From assembly GCA_039707655.1 (NCBI GenBank), contig CM077675.1:420441162-420505161 (forward strand): a stretch of DNA of 64,000 bases, in the 5' to 3' direction. The stretch's first letter is position 1. Each line of letters starts with the position of its first letter. This stretch comes from Elymus sibiricus. Its lineage: Eukaryota > Streptophyta > Magnoliopsida > Poales > Poaceae. Shown piece after piece: positions 30,572 to 39,664 of this stretch. The position numbers and the translations under genes are program-made. The notes under the pieces are model-generated. The model saw only the letters and a list, made by a program, of their open reading frames with translations, did no database searches and had not been told where the DNA came from.

Positions 30572-31582
30572 ATGGCCTGGCCGTGGTCCGGGAAGGGGAA
30601 GCACGGCCATGAGGCCGGCTCATCCTCTGGTAGGCGCCGCTCCGGTCGCTCTAGGAGCCCACCACCACCTCCACCTGCTCTGCCCGCTCCGCCCGCTCTG
30701 CCCGCATTTGCAATCGGTCCGCCGGCCGCCTCACAGCGCACGCGCCCGTACGTCGGCGTGGAAATATGCCGGAGGTACTGGGAGACGGCAACGCCATTAC
30801 CGTGGGGAGATGCCCACCTCCCCGACAACTGGCACCTGTCCGTGGATCAGGTGTCAATCCCTCCGGTGCCAGTGAGCGGCCGCGCCCGCCGTGAGGAGAT
30901 CGACCGACGTCGCGCGCGCCTGCCTCTGGATCTCCTCCACGACCCAAGGTATGGCATCAACTCGCCGCTATGGGATACGTGGCTCCGCGACAAGCACGAC
31001 CTGCGGCGGCAGTCATTTTTTGTCGGTCGTCCACCTAGCCCACGCCGTCGACGTGCTGCTTGCCTACCCCAAGTGCGCGGTCGTAGGCGTGTCCGCCGCC
31101 TCACCCCGACACCATCTCCGTCCCCGCCACCACCACCTCCGATGACTGAGGAGGAGGAGGCCGAGCTCATTAGGCGTGTCATGGAGGAATCCACACGCAC
31201 GCACGATGAGTGTCAATGGGCGGACATGGAGAGGGTGGTGGCCCTCTCTGCGGCCCGTGACGTGGCCATTCCTGAGCTGGAGATGGTCGCCATCGTCAAG
31301 GAGGAGGCGAAGGAGGAGGTGGCGGAGGAGCCGCCCCTTGCGGCATGGAACCCCCGGCTGGTGGGCCAGAAGTGGGGGTCATCGGCCACTGCGTCGGAGA
31401 TGGCCGACGCGCTGACTGTCCAGCCGTGGGCACCCACGCCGCCGCGGTCACCCGAACCAGAGCAGGAGCCATGGGAGGAGGTGTTGCAGGCGCCGCAAGC
31501 GCCTCCGGCCTGGCAGGGGCCGCCAGCCCACCTTTGGCAGCCGCCTCCCTACGTCGACCTCACCACCGACGACAAGGAGTAG
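30572..31582 (+). CDS. Uncharacterised Pro/Arg/Glu-rich protein inside M3
   Basis: A 336-residue uninterrupted ORF. Order: basic/Ser N-terminus (MAWPWSGKGKHGHEAGSSSG), Pro/Ala tract near 30-55, a more ordered central part (GVEICRRYWETATPLPWGDA, DNWHLSVDQVSIPPVPVSGR, DPRYGINSPLWDTWLRDKHD) near 60-150, an Arg-rich linker with a second Pro tract, an acidic helical segment (MTEEEEAELIRRVMEES...) near 190-250, and a Pro/Trp-rich tail ending PPYVDLTTDDKE. No signal peptide or membrane segment. I recognise no domain. The start is the first Met, about 460 bp inside the left terminal repeat, in a CCATGG context. Intact length within a decayed element suggests recent selection or recent capture. GC content is far above the flanks. 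Confidence 0.6.
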   Translation: MAWPWSGKGKHGHEAGSSSGRRRSGRSRSPPPPPPALPAPPALPAFAIGPPAASQRTRPYVGVEICRRYWETATPLPWGDAHLPDNWHLSVDQVSIPPVPVSGRARREEIDRRRARLPLDLLHDPRYGINSPLWDTWLRDKHDLRRQSFFVGRPPSPRRRRAACLPQVRGRRRVRRLTPTPSPSPPPPPPMTEEEEAELIRRVMEESTRTHDECQWADMERVVALSAARDVAIPELEMVAIVKEEAKEEVAEEPPLAAWNPRLVGQKWGSSATASEMADALTVQPWAPTPPRSPEPEQEPWEEVLQAPQAPPAWQGPPAHLWQPPPYVDLTTDDKE

Positions 31583-31860
31583 GACGGCGCTCCTGAAGAC
31601 GGCGGCGGCTTCACCGGCGGGCGGCATTGTCTATATTTTATTTGTGTTTTATATTTTTATCTGTGTTTTTTTATTAGTTGCTACTGGCCTTGTGTATATT
31701 TTTACCCTTTTATCTATGTTTTATATTTCAACTTGGCTAGTTAATGCATGGCAGACTTATGAACTAGGGTGCCCTAGAACTATCGCCGACGATCCTAAGT
31801 TGTAATGATCATGTTACCCTATGTTGCAATGATCTAACAACAAACAAAACAAAAATAGAC

Positions 31861-31883
31861 CCCTAAACCCTAACCCTAACCCT
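31861..31883 (+). repeat. Short telomere-like repeat in M3
   Basis: CCCTAAACCCTAACCCTAAC is about three units of the plant telomere repeat, imperfect and isolated. It is interstitial and not a chromosome end. Confidence 0.7.
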
Positions 31884-32054
31884 TTATTGCAAAACCCATT
31901 ATTATAAAGACAGTTCAATTTTCAAAAAATGAAAAAATAAGTTCAGATCCTTCTTACTCACAATGAAACGGAGCTCTGGTGATTTTTTTATTTATTTTTA
32001 TTTTTCATAAACATAAACCCACTGCTACTCCCTTCTTGAACTCTACACAACCCC

Positions 32055-32338
32055 GTACGTGATAGCTCATATGTGTGAAGGAGTTTTCATGGAAATGTCC
32101 ATAAACCAAGATTTTTTTTGCCCTAACCATGTCACATACAACGGCATTGTGAGCAGGTCTTACATTTTTTGATTTTTTTTTTGAATTAGGTCTCCTCATT
32201 AGAACTTGGAAATGGTAGCTCACCTCAAAAAAAGTTTTCCTTAAAAATGTCCCTAAACCAAGTTTATATTTTTTAGGGTAACTATGTCTTATAAAACGAC
32301 GAACAGGGAAGGTTTCATAGTTTTTTGATTTTTTAATT
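32055..32338 (+). repeat. Diverged ~125-bp direct duplication in M3
   Basis: 32055-32180 and 32213-32338 share an ordered set of blocks (GTAGCTCA/ATAGCTCA, AAATGTCC.TAAACCAAG, TTTTTTGATTTTTT) with many differences. AT-rich, no ORF. Confidence 0.5.
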
Positions 32339-32799
32339 AGTTAAGGTCATTTGAAAGTTGGTCAAACCTAAGATAACCCCGCTGACCGGCTCAAAGCCCC
32401 GCAGCATCTCTCCAAACCCTAACGTCGAACTGCAGCCGTCCGATCATACCCTAGCGCCAAGCGACAACCATCATATATGGTATTCTAGAAGGATTTCTTA
32501 AGGCAGGCTGCGTGCAGGCTCCGCGCCGTTGGATCACATGGACGGCTCCGCATCGTTGGATCGTTGGGCGATCCGTGAGAGGTTGGTTCTGCTCGCCCAC
32601 TCGTCCGCGCAAAATAAAACCAAGTCTTGGTTGGGTCTTCGCTAGGCGTTGACTGTCGAGGGAGGAGGCACCGCTCCGGCTCCCCGTCCTTATCCATAGC
32701 CGGCTATTTAAGCCGGACGGCGTCCCCGAGCCCTAGCTCATCCGCCTGCTCCCTCTCTCTGCCGGCACCCGAGCACTCCCCTCTCCGAGCCCCTCAACC

Positions 32800-33207
32800 A
32801 TGCCACCACGCCGCCAGTACTACACAATCGAACACCATCTCTTCCTCCTTCGGCAGGTCCAAATCCGGAGGCAAGCGAGGCTACCTCTGGAACCGGAGGA
32901 GGATTTCGAGGAGGGGTAGGAGATGGGGGAGGTGGAGCCACAGGAGGAGCCACAGGAGTCGGAGGAGGAGGCGCCGCCATAGGAGCCGGATGAGGAGGTG
33001 CCACCGGAGGAGTCGGAGGAGGAGGCGCCGACGGTCGTGGATCTGTGGCCCGAGCAGCTGGCCATCCTCAACTCCATCTGCTCAAAGTCAGCTGCGGAGG
33101 CCCGACATTTTCGTCAGCAGCAGATGGAGGCAGCGCAGGTGGTGCAGGAGGAGGCGCAGGTGGCGGCGCAGGCGGATCAGGCCATCTCCGACGACAAAGA
33201 TGCGTAG
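32800..33207 (+). pseudogene. Second gene-like unit in M3, broken by two stops
   Basis: From ATG at 32800 (MPPRRQYYTIEHHLFLLRQV) to the stop after SDDKDA at 33207 the frame is continuous for 135 codons except for two in-frame TAGs, after DFEEG and after EEEAPP. The product would be acidic and Gln/Glu-rich (EEPQESEEEAPP repeats) with a helical tail rich in Gln and Ala (RQQQMEAAQVVQEEAQVAA). Its C-terminal SDDKDA resembles the TTDDKE end of the neighbouring 336-residue ORF, which may mean that the two units are related. A TATA-like motif lies upstream. No domain recognised. Confidence 0.45.
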
Positions 33208-33390
33208 TGCACTAGGTAGTACGTAGGATATATATTGCATGCTTTTGTATGGAACTATGGATATAAGGGACGATATATATTTCATGCTTTTGTATGGACA
33301 AAATCGATGAAGGTAGTGACATTTTTCTAGACGAGCATGACCTATGGCGGCTGTCCTTCTTCGGTCTGTGGCAGCTGGAAGCTGTAGTGA

Positions 33391-33507
33391 CATTCATCCC
33401 CATAAAAGAAGCAAGCATAACATAGATGGAGGGACCGAGGGAGTGACATTTTTCTAGATGGAGGGAGTGGCATTCATCCCCATAAAAGAAGCAAGCATAA
33501 CATAGAT
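33391..33507 (+). repeat. 37-bp direct repeat in M3
   Basis: Copies at 33391-33427 and 33471-33507 are identical, starting CATTCATCCCCATAAAAGAA, 80 bp apart, with related shorter repeats between (GACATTTTTCTAGA, GGAGGGAG). It lies downstream of the second gene-like unit. Confidence 0.8.
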
Positions 33508-33819
33508 ATATGGGTGGGTAAATAAGGTGGGCGAAGCCCGCACCTAGTACTGCACCCTCGCCTCGGTCTGTGGCACCTGGAAGGTGGAGACGCGTGCGAG
33601 AAGAGAGGAACCAGTGGCAGCGACCGTCGCTGCATCCGTGGCGGCACGCATCGGCGCATGCAGGAAGGCTAACTGGATCACGTGGCATGCATAGCAGGCT
33701 TCTGTATCGTGGTGGCGCGCATCGGCGCATGCAACGGCCCAACAGTCCAACGAATCCAGGGCCCAACGGTCCAACCAGCGCCACCGTCCAACGCGACCCC
33801 ACTTGTCAGGTCCAACGGG

Positions 33820-34004
33820 CGACAGAGTCCAGAGCGGCCCCACTCGTCAGCTGTTATCGGTCAAACCATTGACCCGACGACATCCTCCGTTGTGATCATT
33901 TTTGAGGGTTTTGGACAAAAGAGTGGGGAAAAGTGAGCAACCGTTAAGAGCGTGGGGATGAGTGAGTACAACTAAGGTACCAGGGGCACAGGAATAGAAA
34001 ACCC
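33820..34004. repeat. M3 right terminal inverted repeat
   Basis: Inverted partner of 30110-30295, directly followed by the right copy of the 9-bp target duplication. Confidence 0.85.
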
Positions 34005-34254
34005 TTTTTATTTGCTCTGCATATTAGTTTTGACTAAAGTCAAACTTTATAAAGTTTGACCAAGTTTGTGGAAAACAATATGAACAATTACAGTAACAAA
34101 TTTATATGTTATGAAAATATATGTAATGAGGAATCCAATGTTATTGATTTGGTGGTGTATATGTTAACTTGTTTTTCTACAAACTTGTTGAAAATATATA
34201 AAGTTTGACTTTAGACAAACCTAATATGCAGAGTAAATAAAAACAGAGGGAGTA

Positions 34255-34400
34255 TAATTAGGAAAAGTTCAAGAAAAATAAACATGGAACTCCTAAGCAT
34301 TGGATCTTCTACTTTAATGATATATTGAAACATGTTGGTCTAAGAGAGCTTGAAATTCATGGGAGGTAATTTACTTGGCCAAGTGCAGAAATGCATGCTG
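34255..34400 (+). mobile_element. L1: LINE remnant, right piece
   Basis: Continues the LINE across the MITE/M3 nest: GLRELEIHGR-stop-FTW is the motif that follows GGDFN in LINE endonucleases (LDLRE...GRQFTWA), with the Gln turned into a stop. Similarity fades past about 34400. Confidence 0.65.
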
Positions 34401-34907
34401 CCGACATTTAGGAAACATCGTTAGGGGCGCTGAGGGCAGTCACCACAAGCATGACCCCAGTGGTAAGTTGGTACTTCCGGCGTCCATTTCAAAAGCTATT
34501 CATATATATCTCCTCCTTGGTGTCGGCGCCCAACGCCACTATGATACAAATAATGAATAGTGCAACCTGAATTATAGACGTCGGTAATACAAGTCACATG
34601 CCATTTGGTTGCCACTCGCTTTGACCTGTGGGTCCCATTGTCAGTAAACCCTTACTATCGGATAACCCCTAGTGTGTTATACTAAGTTAAAACATTGATT
34701 AAACTAAACCTTAGTTAAACATACATATTAAACTAGTTGGCATCCATATATCACATAGATATGAACATCATTATTCAAATCACAAAATAAACATGTAACT
34801 AAAACTAATAGGAGCGCCCGATTCCTCGGTGTCGGGCCATCTCCGTCGCACCCGCTGCCGCCGGGCCGCATATGCGTTGTCGTCCGAGATGTCGATGACG
34901 TCCCCAT
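34401..34907. other. Unassigned DNA between the LINE remnant and X1
   Basis: No clear gene. Near 34800-34907 a minus-strand frame reads GDVIDISDDNAYAARRQRVR to a stop; this Arg-rich, Asp-containing tail could be the end of a decayed gene or gag, but it is too short to assign. The rest is AT-rich. Confidence 0.35.
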
Positions 34908-34975
34908 TGAGAGAGTCCTGGACTAGGGGGTCCCAGCAGAGTTGGTCTAGTCCAAGGGTCGGACTGGAGGCCCAT
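34908..34975 (+). mobile_element. X1: older LTR, first piece
   Basis: Starts TGAGAGAGTCCTGGACTAGG, which I recognise as the start of a common Triticeae LTR. It is cut after 68 bp by A1, whose target duplication CCCAT is at 34971-34975 and again at 42833-42837. The LTR continues at 42838. Confidence 0.65.
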
Positions 34976-36667
34976 TGATACGTCTCCAACGTATCTATAA
35001 TTTTTGCTTGTTCCATGCTGTTATATTATCATTCTTGGATGTTTTACAATCACTTTATAGCAACTTTATATCATTTTTTGGGACTAACCTATTGACATAG
35101 TGCCAAAGTGCCAGTTGTTATTTTTGCTTGTTTTTTACTTCGTAGAATATCAGTACCAAACGGAGTCCAATTGCGACGAAACTTTTTGGAGATTTTTCTG
35201 GACCAGAAGACACCCAGTGGGCCAAAGAATTGCCAGAGAGGTGGGCTGTGGAGAGCACAACCCACCAGGGCACGCCAGGGGGCCCCCGACGCGCCCTGAT
35301 GGGTTGTGCCCTCCACGGGGCCCCTCTCCACCGCCTCTGATGCCTATAAATTCCCAAATATTCACAAACCCCCAAAAATAACCCTTGATGGGAAGTTCCG
35401 CCACCGCAAAGCCTCTGTATCGGTGAAAAACCAATCTGGGAAGAAAACAGTACCCTCCCGGAGAGAGGAAATCATCTCCGGTGGCCATCTTCATCATCCC
35501 GGCGGAGGCCATGACGAGGAGGGAGTAGTCCACCCTCGGGGCTGAGGGTATGTACCAGTAGCTATGTGTTCAATCTCTCTCTCGTGTTCTTGTGATGTCA
35601 CGATCTTGATGTATCACGGGCTTTGTTAATATAGTCGGATCATATGATGTTATTCCTTTGCTATCATGCTGTGATGAATTGAATCTTTCCCTTTGAGATA
35701 TCATTATGTTGGATTGAATATTGGATTTGAGAACACTTGATATATGGCTTGCATATGGATACCCGTGGTGACAATGGGGTGTTCTATTCATTCACTGGAT
35801 GTATGTTTTTGTACTCAACTTGCGGATTCCCGAGGTGACATTGGGGTAATCTATGCATAGGGGTTGATGCACGTTCTTGTTCTACGTTCTCTGATAGAAA
35901 TCTTGGGGCACTCTTTGAGGTTCTTTGTGTTGGATTGAGTATTATGAATCTGAAATTGTTTGATGCGTATCGTATAATTAACTCATGGATACTTGTGGTG
36001 ACATTGGAGTATCTAGGTGACATTAGAGTTGGTTGATGCGTATCATATGGTGTTATTTTAGTAAGAACTCTAGATAGATTGATCGGAAAGGATAACTTGG
36101 TGTTATTTTAGTATGAACTCTTGGATAGATCGATCGGAAAGGATAACTTTAAGGTGGTTTCGTACCCTACAAACAATTTCTTCTTATGTTCTCCGCTAGA
36201 TAAGAACTTTGGAGTGATTCTTCGTTGCACGTTGAGGGATGGTTATGTTATCCAATTATATTAGCATTGTTGGGAGATTGCACTAGCGAAAGTACGGACC
36301 CTAGGCCTTGTTTTCAAGCATTGCAATACCGTTTGTGCTCACTTTTGTTACTTGCTACCTTGTTGTTTTTATATTTTCAGATTACAAAAACCTATATCTA
36401 CCATCCATATTGCACTTCTGTTACCATATCTTCGCCGAACTAGTGCACCTGTACAATTTGCCATTGTATTGGGTGTGTTGGGGACACAAGAGATTTCTTG
36501 TATTTGATTCTAGGGTTGTTTGAGAGAGACCATCTTCATCCTACACCTCCCATGGATTGATAAACCTTAGGTCATCCACTTGAGGGCAAATTGCTACTAT
36601 CCTACAAAACTCTGCGCTTGGAGGCCCAACACGAGTCTACAAGAATGAAGTTGCGTAGTAGACATCA
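34976..36667 (+). repeat. A1 5' LTR
   Basis: 1,692 bp, TG...CA ends. Longer than the 3' copy because of a GC-rich stretch near 35225-35290 and a short duplicated segment (GGTGTTATTTTAGTATGAAC) near 36100. Confidence 0.92.
35344..35351 (+). promoter_or_regulatory. TATA-like box in the A1 5' LTR
   Basis: GCCTATAAATTCCC is a good TATA box. The same motif is kept in the A1 3' LTR (near 41531) and in solo LTR A2 (near 43391), so it is a conserved promoter feature of this LTR family. Confidence 0.55.
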
Positions 36668-36677
36668 AGCTCTTTTC

Positions 36678-36695
36678 TGGCGCCGTTGCCGGGGA
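36678..36695 (+). other. A1 primer-binding site (tRNA-Asp type)
   Basis: TGGCGCCGTTGCCGGGGA, ten bases inside the 5' LTR, is the primer site usual in Athila/Sabrina-like Triticeae elements and is complementary to tRNA-Asp. Confidence 0.85.
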
Positions 36696-36792
36696 GGTGA
36701 GTGCTTGAAGGTATATCTTTAGATCTTGCAATTAAATATTTTAGTTTCTTGTTTTTCACTAGTTTGGTTTTATAAAAGAAAACTACAAAAAA

Positions 36793-38771
36793 ATGGAGTT
36801 TAGGTTGCATCATTTGTTTCGTCTTTATAATGTCTTTCGTGAAAATAAGGATTCAGAAAATTGTGCTCAATTGGTAGAGGAAGAAACTATGAAAATACTT
36901 AATGAGAATTCCTTGAATGATGAGCATGATTGCAATGTTGTTAGTAAGAACTCTATGAATATCCAAAATACTAATGATGATTGCACTAGTCATGATAAAA
37001 ATGTTTCTTATAAGCATGTCAATTTTTGTGGAGTGGATAAAGTTTGTGAAGACGTGCCTTATAGGGATGATAGATTATGTAAGAAGCATAAACATGATAG
37101 AACCAATTTTTTTCTCAAAGTGATAGATTAATTTGCTACAAAATTATGTTCTCTTTGTCCTATTACTTGTGAACTTTGCAATAAAATTGGTCATCTTAAT
37201 TTCCAATGCAAACTTTTGCATGATCAAATCATGGCCAAATATTGTAATGACTTGATCACCCTTGAACTTTATAATGAGCTTTCTCTATTTTTGGGGAGTG
37301 AAGAATTGACACATAAAAATAGTTGGTTTGAAGTATTCATTCTCACGGACGACATTGAAACTAATCTAAAAAATATCTATATGTTTTGCATGGTAAATTG
37401 CAATGAGAATGCTTATATTTCCAACTATATAAAGATGGGAAAACCAATAGAATATGAAAGGAATACTAATGAAAGGGTAAATATTTCCACTTTCCCTCCT
37501 ATTGTCTCTCATGATGAAATAGGTGACGAGGAGGAGCTCCCTATTCAACAAAACTCATCAATAAGAAGCTCTAGGAAATTAATTAAACCCACACATGATG
37601 TGGTGAAGAAGAAGAAAAGAAGAAAGAGTAGAGATAAAAAGGTATCCCTCCCAAATGATGTTGCTCCTATTATTGTTGTGCCTCACGAGGATGAATCAAA
37701 AATAGTTGTGGAAGATGATACACTTGATGATGATTTTGTTATGCCTATTGCTTGTTGTGATGACTATGATTGGGAAGAAAATGATACTTCTTATAATATT
37801 GAAAATCTTTTTGGCACCAACTTGGTAAATTATGATAATAATTGTTATACTATTGGTGCTATTCATACTATTAATGATGAGAGTGATTATGCTTATGATA
37901 TGCCAAGCCACAAGCTTGGGGATGCTATGTTTGATGAGAATGACATGTTTGAGAATTTATTTGCTGCAATTAATGTTTTTCCCAAGCTTGGGGATGCTAT
38001 GCTTAATGAAGATTATCTTTTTAGTTCCCCTACTTTGAATGATCAAATTTGTTATGATGATTGCATGCCTCCTATTTATGATGATTGTGATATTTATGAA
38101 AGTGGGTTTGGAAGAGTGTCAACTTTAGATAATTATTATCCCACTATTTTGGAGGGTGTTGAATTTTATTATAATGATAAATGTGGATTTGGAGAGGTCA
38201 TGACTTTATTAGTAATGATTCCACTATTTCGGAAGAGGTTTTACTTGACTATGATGAGAACAAAGTTGCTAATTATGATGATTATTGTGATGATACTTAT
38301 GTCATAAAAAGTAGTGATAATTATTGTCATAATTTTGAATATCCTTTTACTGAACATTAATCTTTTAATGTGGTAACAATTTATAGTATTCGAGTTTCAT
38401 TTGATGCTCCCACTATTATGAATGAGAAGGAATTTGCTTATGTGGAGAGTAATGAAAATTCTATGCGTGTGCATCATGAAAAGAATGCTTTATGTGATAG
38501 TTATATTGTGAAATTCCTTCATGATGCTACTGAAAATTATTATGAGGGAGGAACATATGCTTGTAGGAATTTCAATAATATCAAGTTTCCTCTCTATGTG
38601 TTCAAAGTTTTGAAGTTATGCTTGTTTTGCCTTCCGATGCTAGTTGATTCTTGCTCCCATAAATTGTTTGCTCACAAAATCCCTATGCATAGGAAGTGGG
38701 TTAGACTTAAATGTGCTTGTCATGAGATTCATGATGCTCTTTTGCATGTTTCAATTATTATTCCTATGTGA
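36793..38771 (+). pseudogene. A1 zinc-knuckle gene of unknown function, ~660 codons, broken
   Basis: Reads MEFRLHHLFRLYNVFRENKD to the stop at 38771 in one frame, apart from a TAA at 37129-37131, a frameshift near 38205 and a TAA at 38358-38360. Residues ~126-139 (37168-37209) form CELCNKIGHLNFQC, a perfect CX2CX4HX4C zinc knuckle as in Gag nucleocapsids. The region after it is acidic and Asp/Tyr-rich, with repeated HKLGDAMFDEND / PKLGDAMLNEDY units and a Lys-rich patch (KKKKRRKSRDKK) that may bind nucleic acid. The C-terminal 133 codons are Cys/His-rich. No capsid, protease or RT motif. It may be a derived Gag used for packaging by a helper; that is inference. Confidence 0.65.
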
Positions 38772-39376
38772 GCATCATTGATATCATCATGCCTAGCTAA
38801 AAGGCATTAAAGAAAAGCGCCTGTTGGGAGACAACCCAACCCAACACTTTTACTTTCTGTTTTCGTGTGTTAACATGATTAACCTACTGTAGTAATCATG
38901 TTTTTGTCTTTTATTTCAATAAAGTTCCAAGTAAAGCCTTTGGGATGACTCACAAGATGAGTAGAATTGATGCTGAACCAAAACAGAAACTTTTGACTCC
39001 AGTACAGGAATTTTCATTTTTTACTGGAACGTGATATTGAGCTGAAATTTTAATACAGTGTTGCTATATAAATTCTTTACATTGACCTAATTTTTCAGAA
39101 TTTTTAGACTTACAGAAGTATGGTTAGAGTACAGATTACTACAAACTGTTCTGTTTAAGACAGATTCTGTTTTCGTTGCATTGTGTGCTTGTTTTGATGA
39201 ATCTATGGGTTGAATTGAAGGGTATGAGCCATGGTAAAGTTAAAATACAGTAGGTATAATGCATTAATAAAATATTAATGGGTTTTCAACAGTACTTCAA
39301 GTAGTGATTTGCTTTATTATACTAACGGATCTCACGAAGATTTTGTTGAGTTTTGTGTGATTGAAGTTTTCAAGTT

Positions 39377-39664
39377 TTGGGTGAGATCACGATGGATGAA
39401 AGAATAAGGAGTGAAAAGAGCCTAAGCTTGGGGATGCTACAGCACCCCCAAGATATATCCAAAGAGGAACAAGCAACTAATCTTGGGGGTGCCCCCGAGT
39501 GGCATCCCCTCTTTCTTCTAACGACCATCGGTATTTTACTTGGAGCTATATTTTTATTCGTCACATATCATGAGTTTTGCTTGGAGCGTCTTGTATCATT
39601 TGAGTCTTTGATTGCTTTGCTTGTTAGTTTGTCACTTGTATCCTTTCTGGACACACCTATTTGA
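39377..39664 (+). CDS. A1 short membrane-type ORF
   Basis: A 95-residue ORF. The polar N-terminus (MDERIRSEKSLSLGMLQHPQ) is followed by two hydrophobic stretches, LFLLTTIGILLGAIFLFVTY near residues 46-65 and LIALLVSLSLVSFL near 78-91. It lies between the zinc-knuckle gene and the 3' LTR, where Athila elements place their env-like ORF, but no envelope motif is visible. It could encode a small two-span membrane protein or be untranslated. Confidence 0.35.
   Translation: MGEITMDERIRSEKSLSLGMLQHPQDISKEEQATNLGGAPEWHPLFLLTTIGILLGAIFLFVTYHEFCLERLVSFESLIALLVSLSLVSFLDTPI

Larger units (their letters stand above)
31583..32799. other. M3 interior between the two gene-like units
   Basis: AT-rich 3' region of the first ORF with the telomere-like repeat and the diverged duplication, then a GC-rich upstream region of the second unit. 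A TATA-like GCTATTTAAGCC lies near 32703-32714, about 90 bp before the ATG at 32800. No other gene is supported. Confidence 0.5.
30110..34004. mobile_element. M3: Mutator-like element carrying two gene-like units, no transposase
   Basis: A perfect 9-bp target duplication TTTTTATTT (30101-30109 and 34005-34013) and terminal inverted repeats of about 185-190 bp define a 3,895-bp element. Left end GGGTTTTTTACATCAGTGCC; right end, reverse-complemented, GGGTTTTCTATTCCTGTGCC. Inside are a 336-codon ORF (30572-31582) and a broken 135-codon unit (32800-33207), both on the plus strand. There is no transposase-like sequence, so it would need one in trans. It has the structure of a Pack-MULE, but whether the genes were captured from the host is unproven. 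Confidence 0.85.
30092..34252. mobile_element. S1: Stowaway MITE, split by M3
   Basis: The left piece 30092-30109 (CTCCCTTCATTTTTATTT) and the right piece 34014-34252 (ending AAATAAAAACAGAGGGAG before TA) are the two complementary ends of one Stowaway-type MITE. The interior repeats TAAAGTTTGACTTT and ATATGCAGAGTAAAT pair with the left part. Without M3 it is about 257 bp. The right flank is TA; the left is CA, presumably a mutated TA target. Confidence 0.8.

Noticed and set aside
31861..31883. Telomere end
   Set aside because: Only about three imperfect units, embedded in M3; an interstitial motif.
34780..35016. 78-codon minus-strand ORF spanning X1 and the A1 LTR start
   Set aside because: Its first third is LTR DNA of two elements; only the last ~40 codons could derive from a decayed gene, too little to assign.
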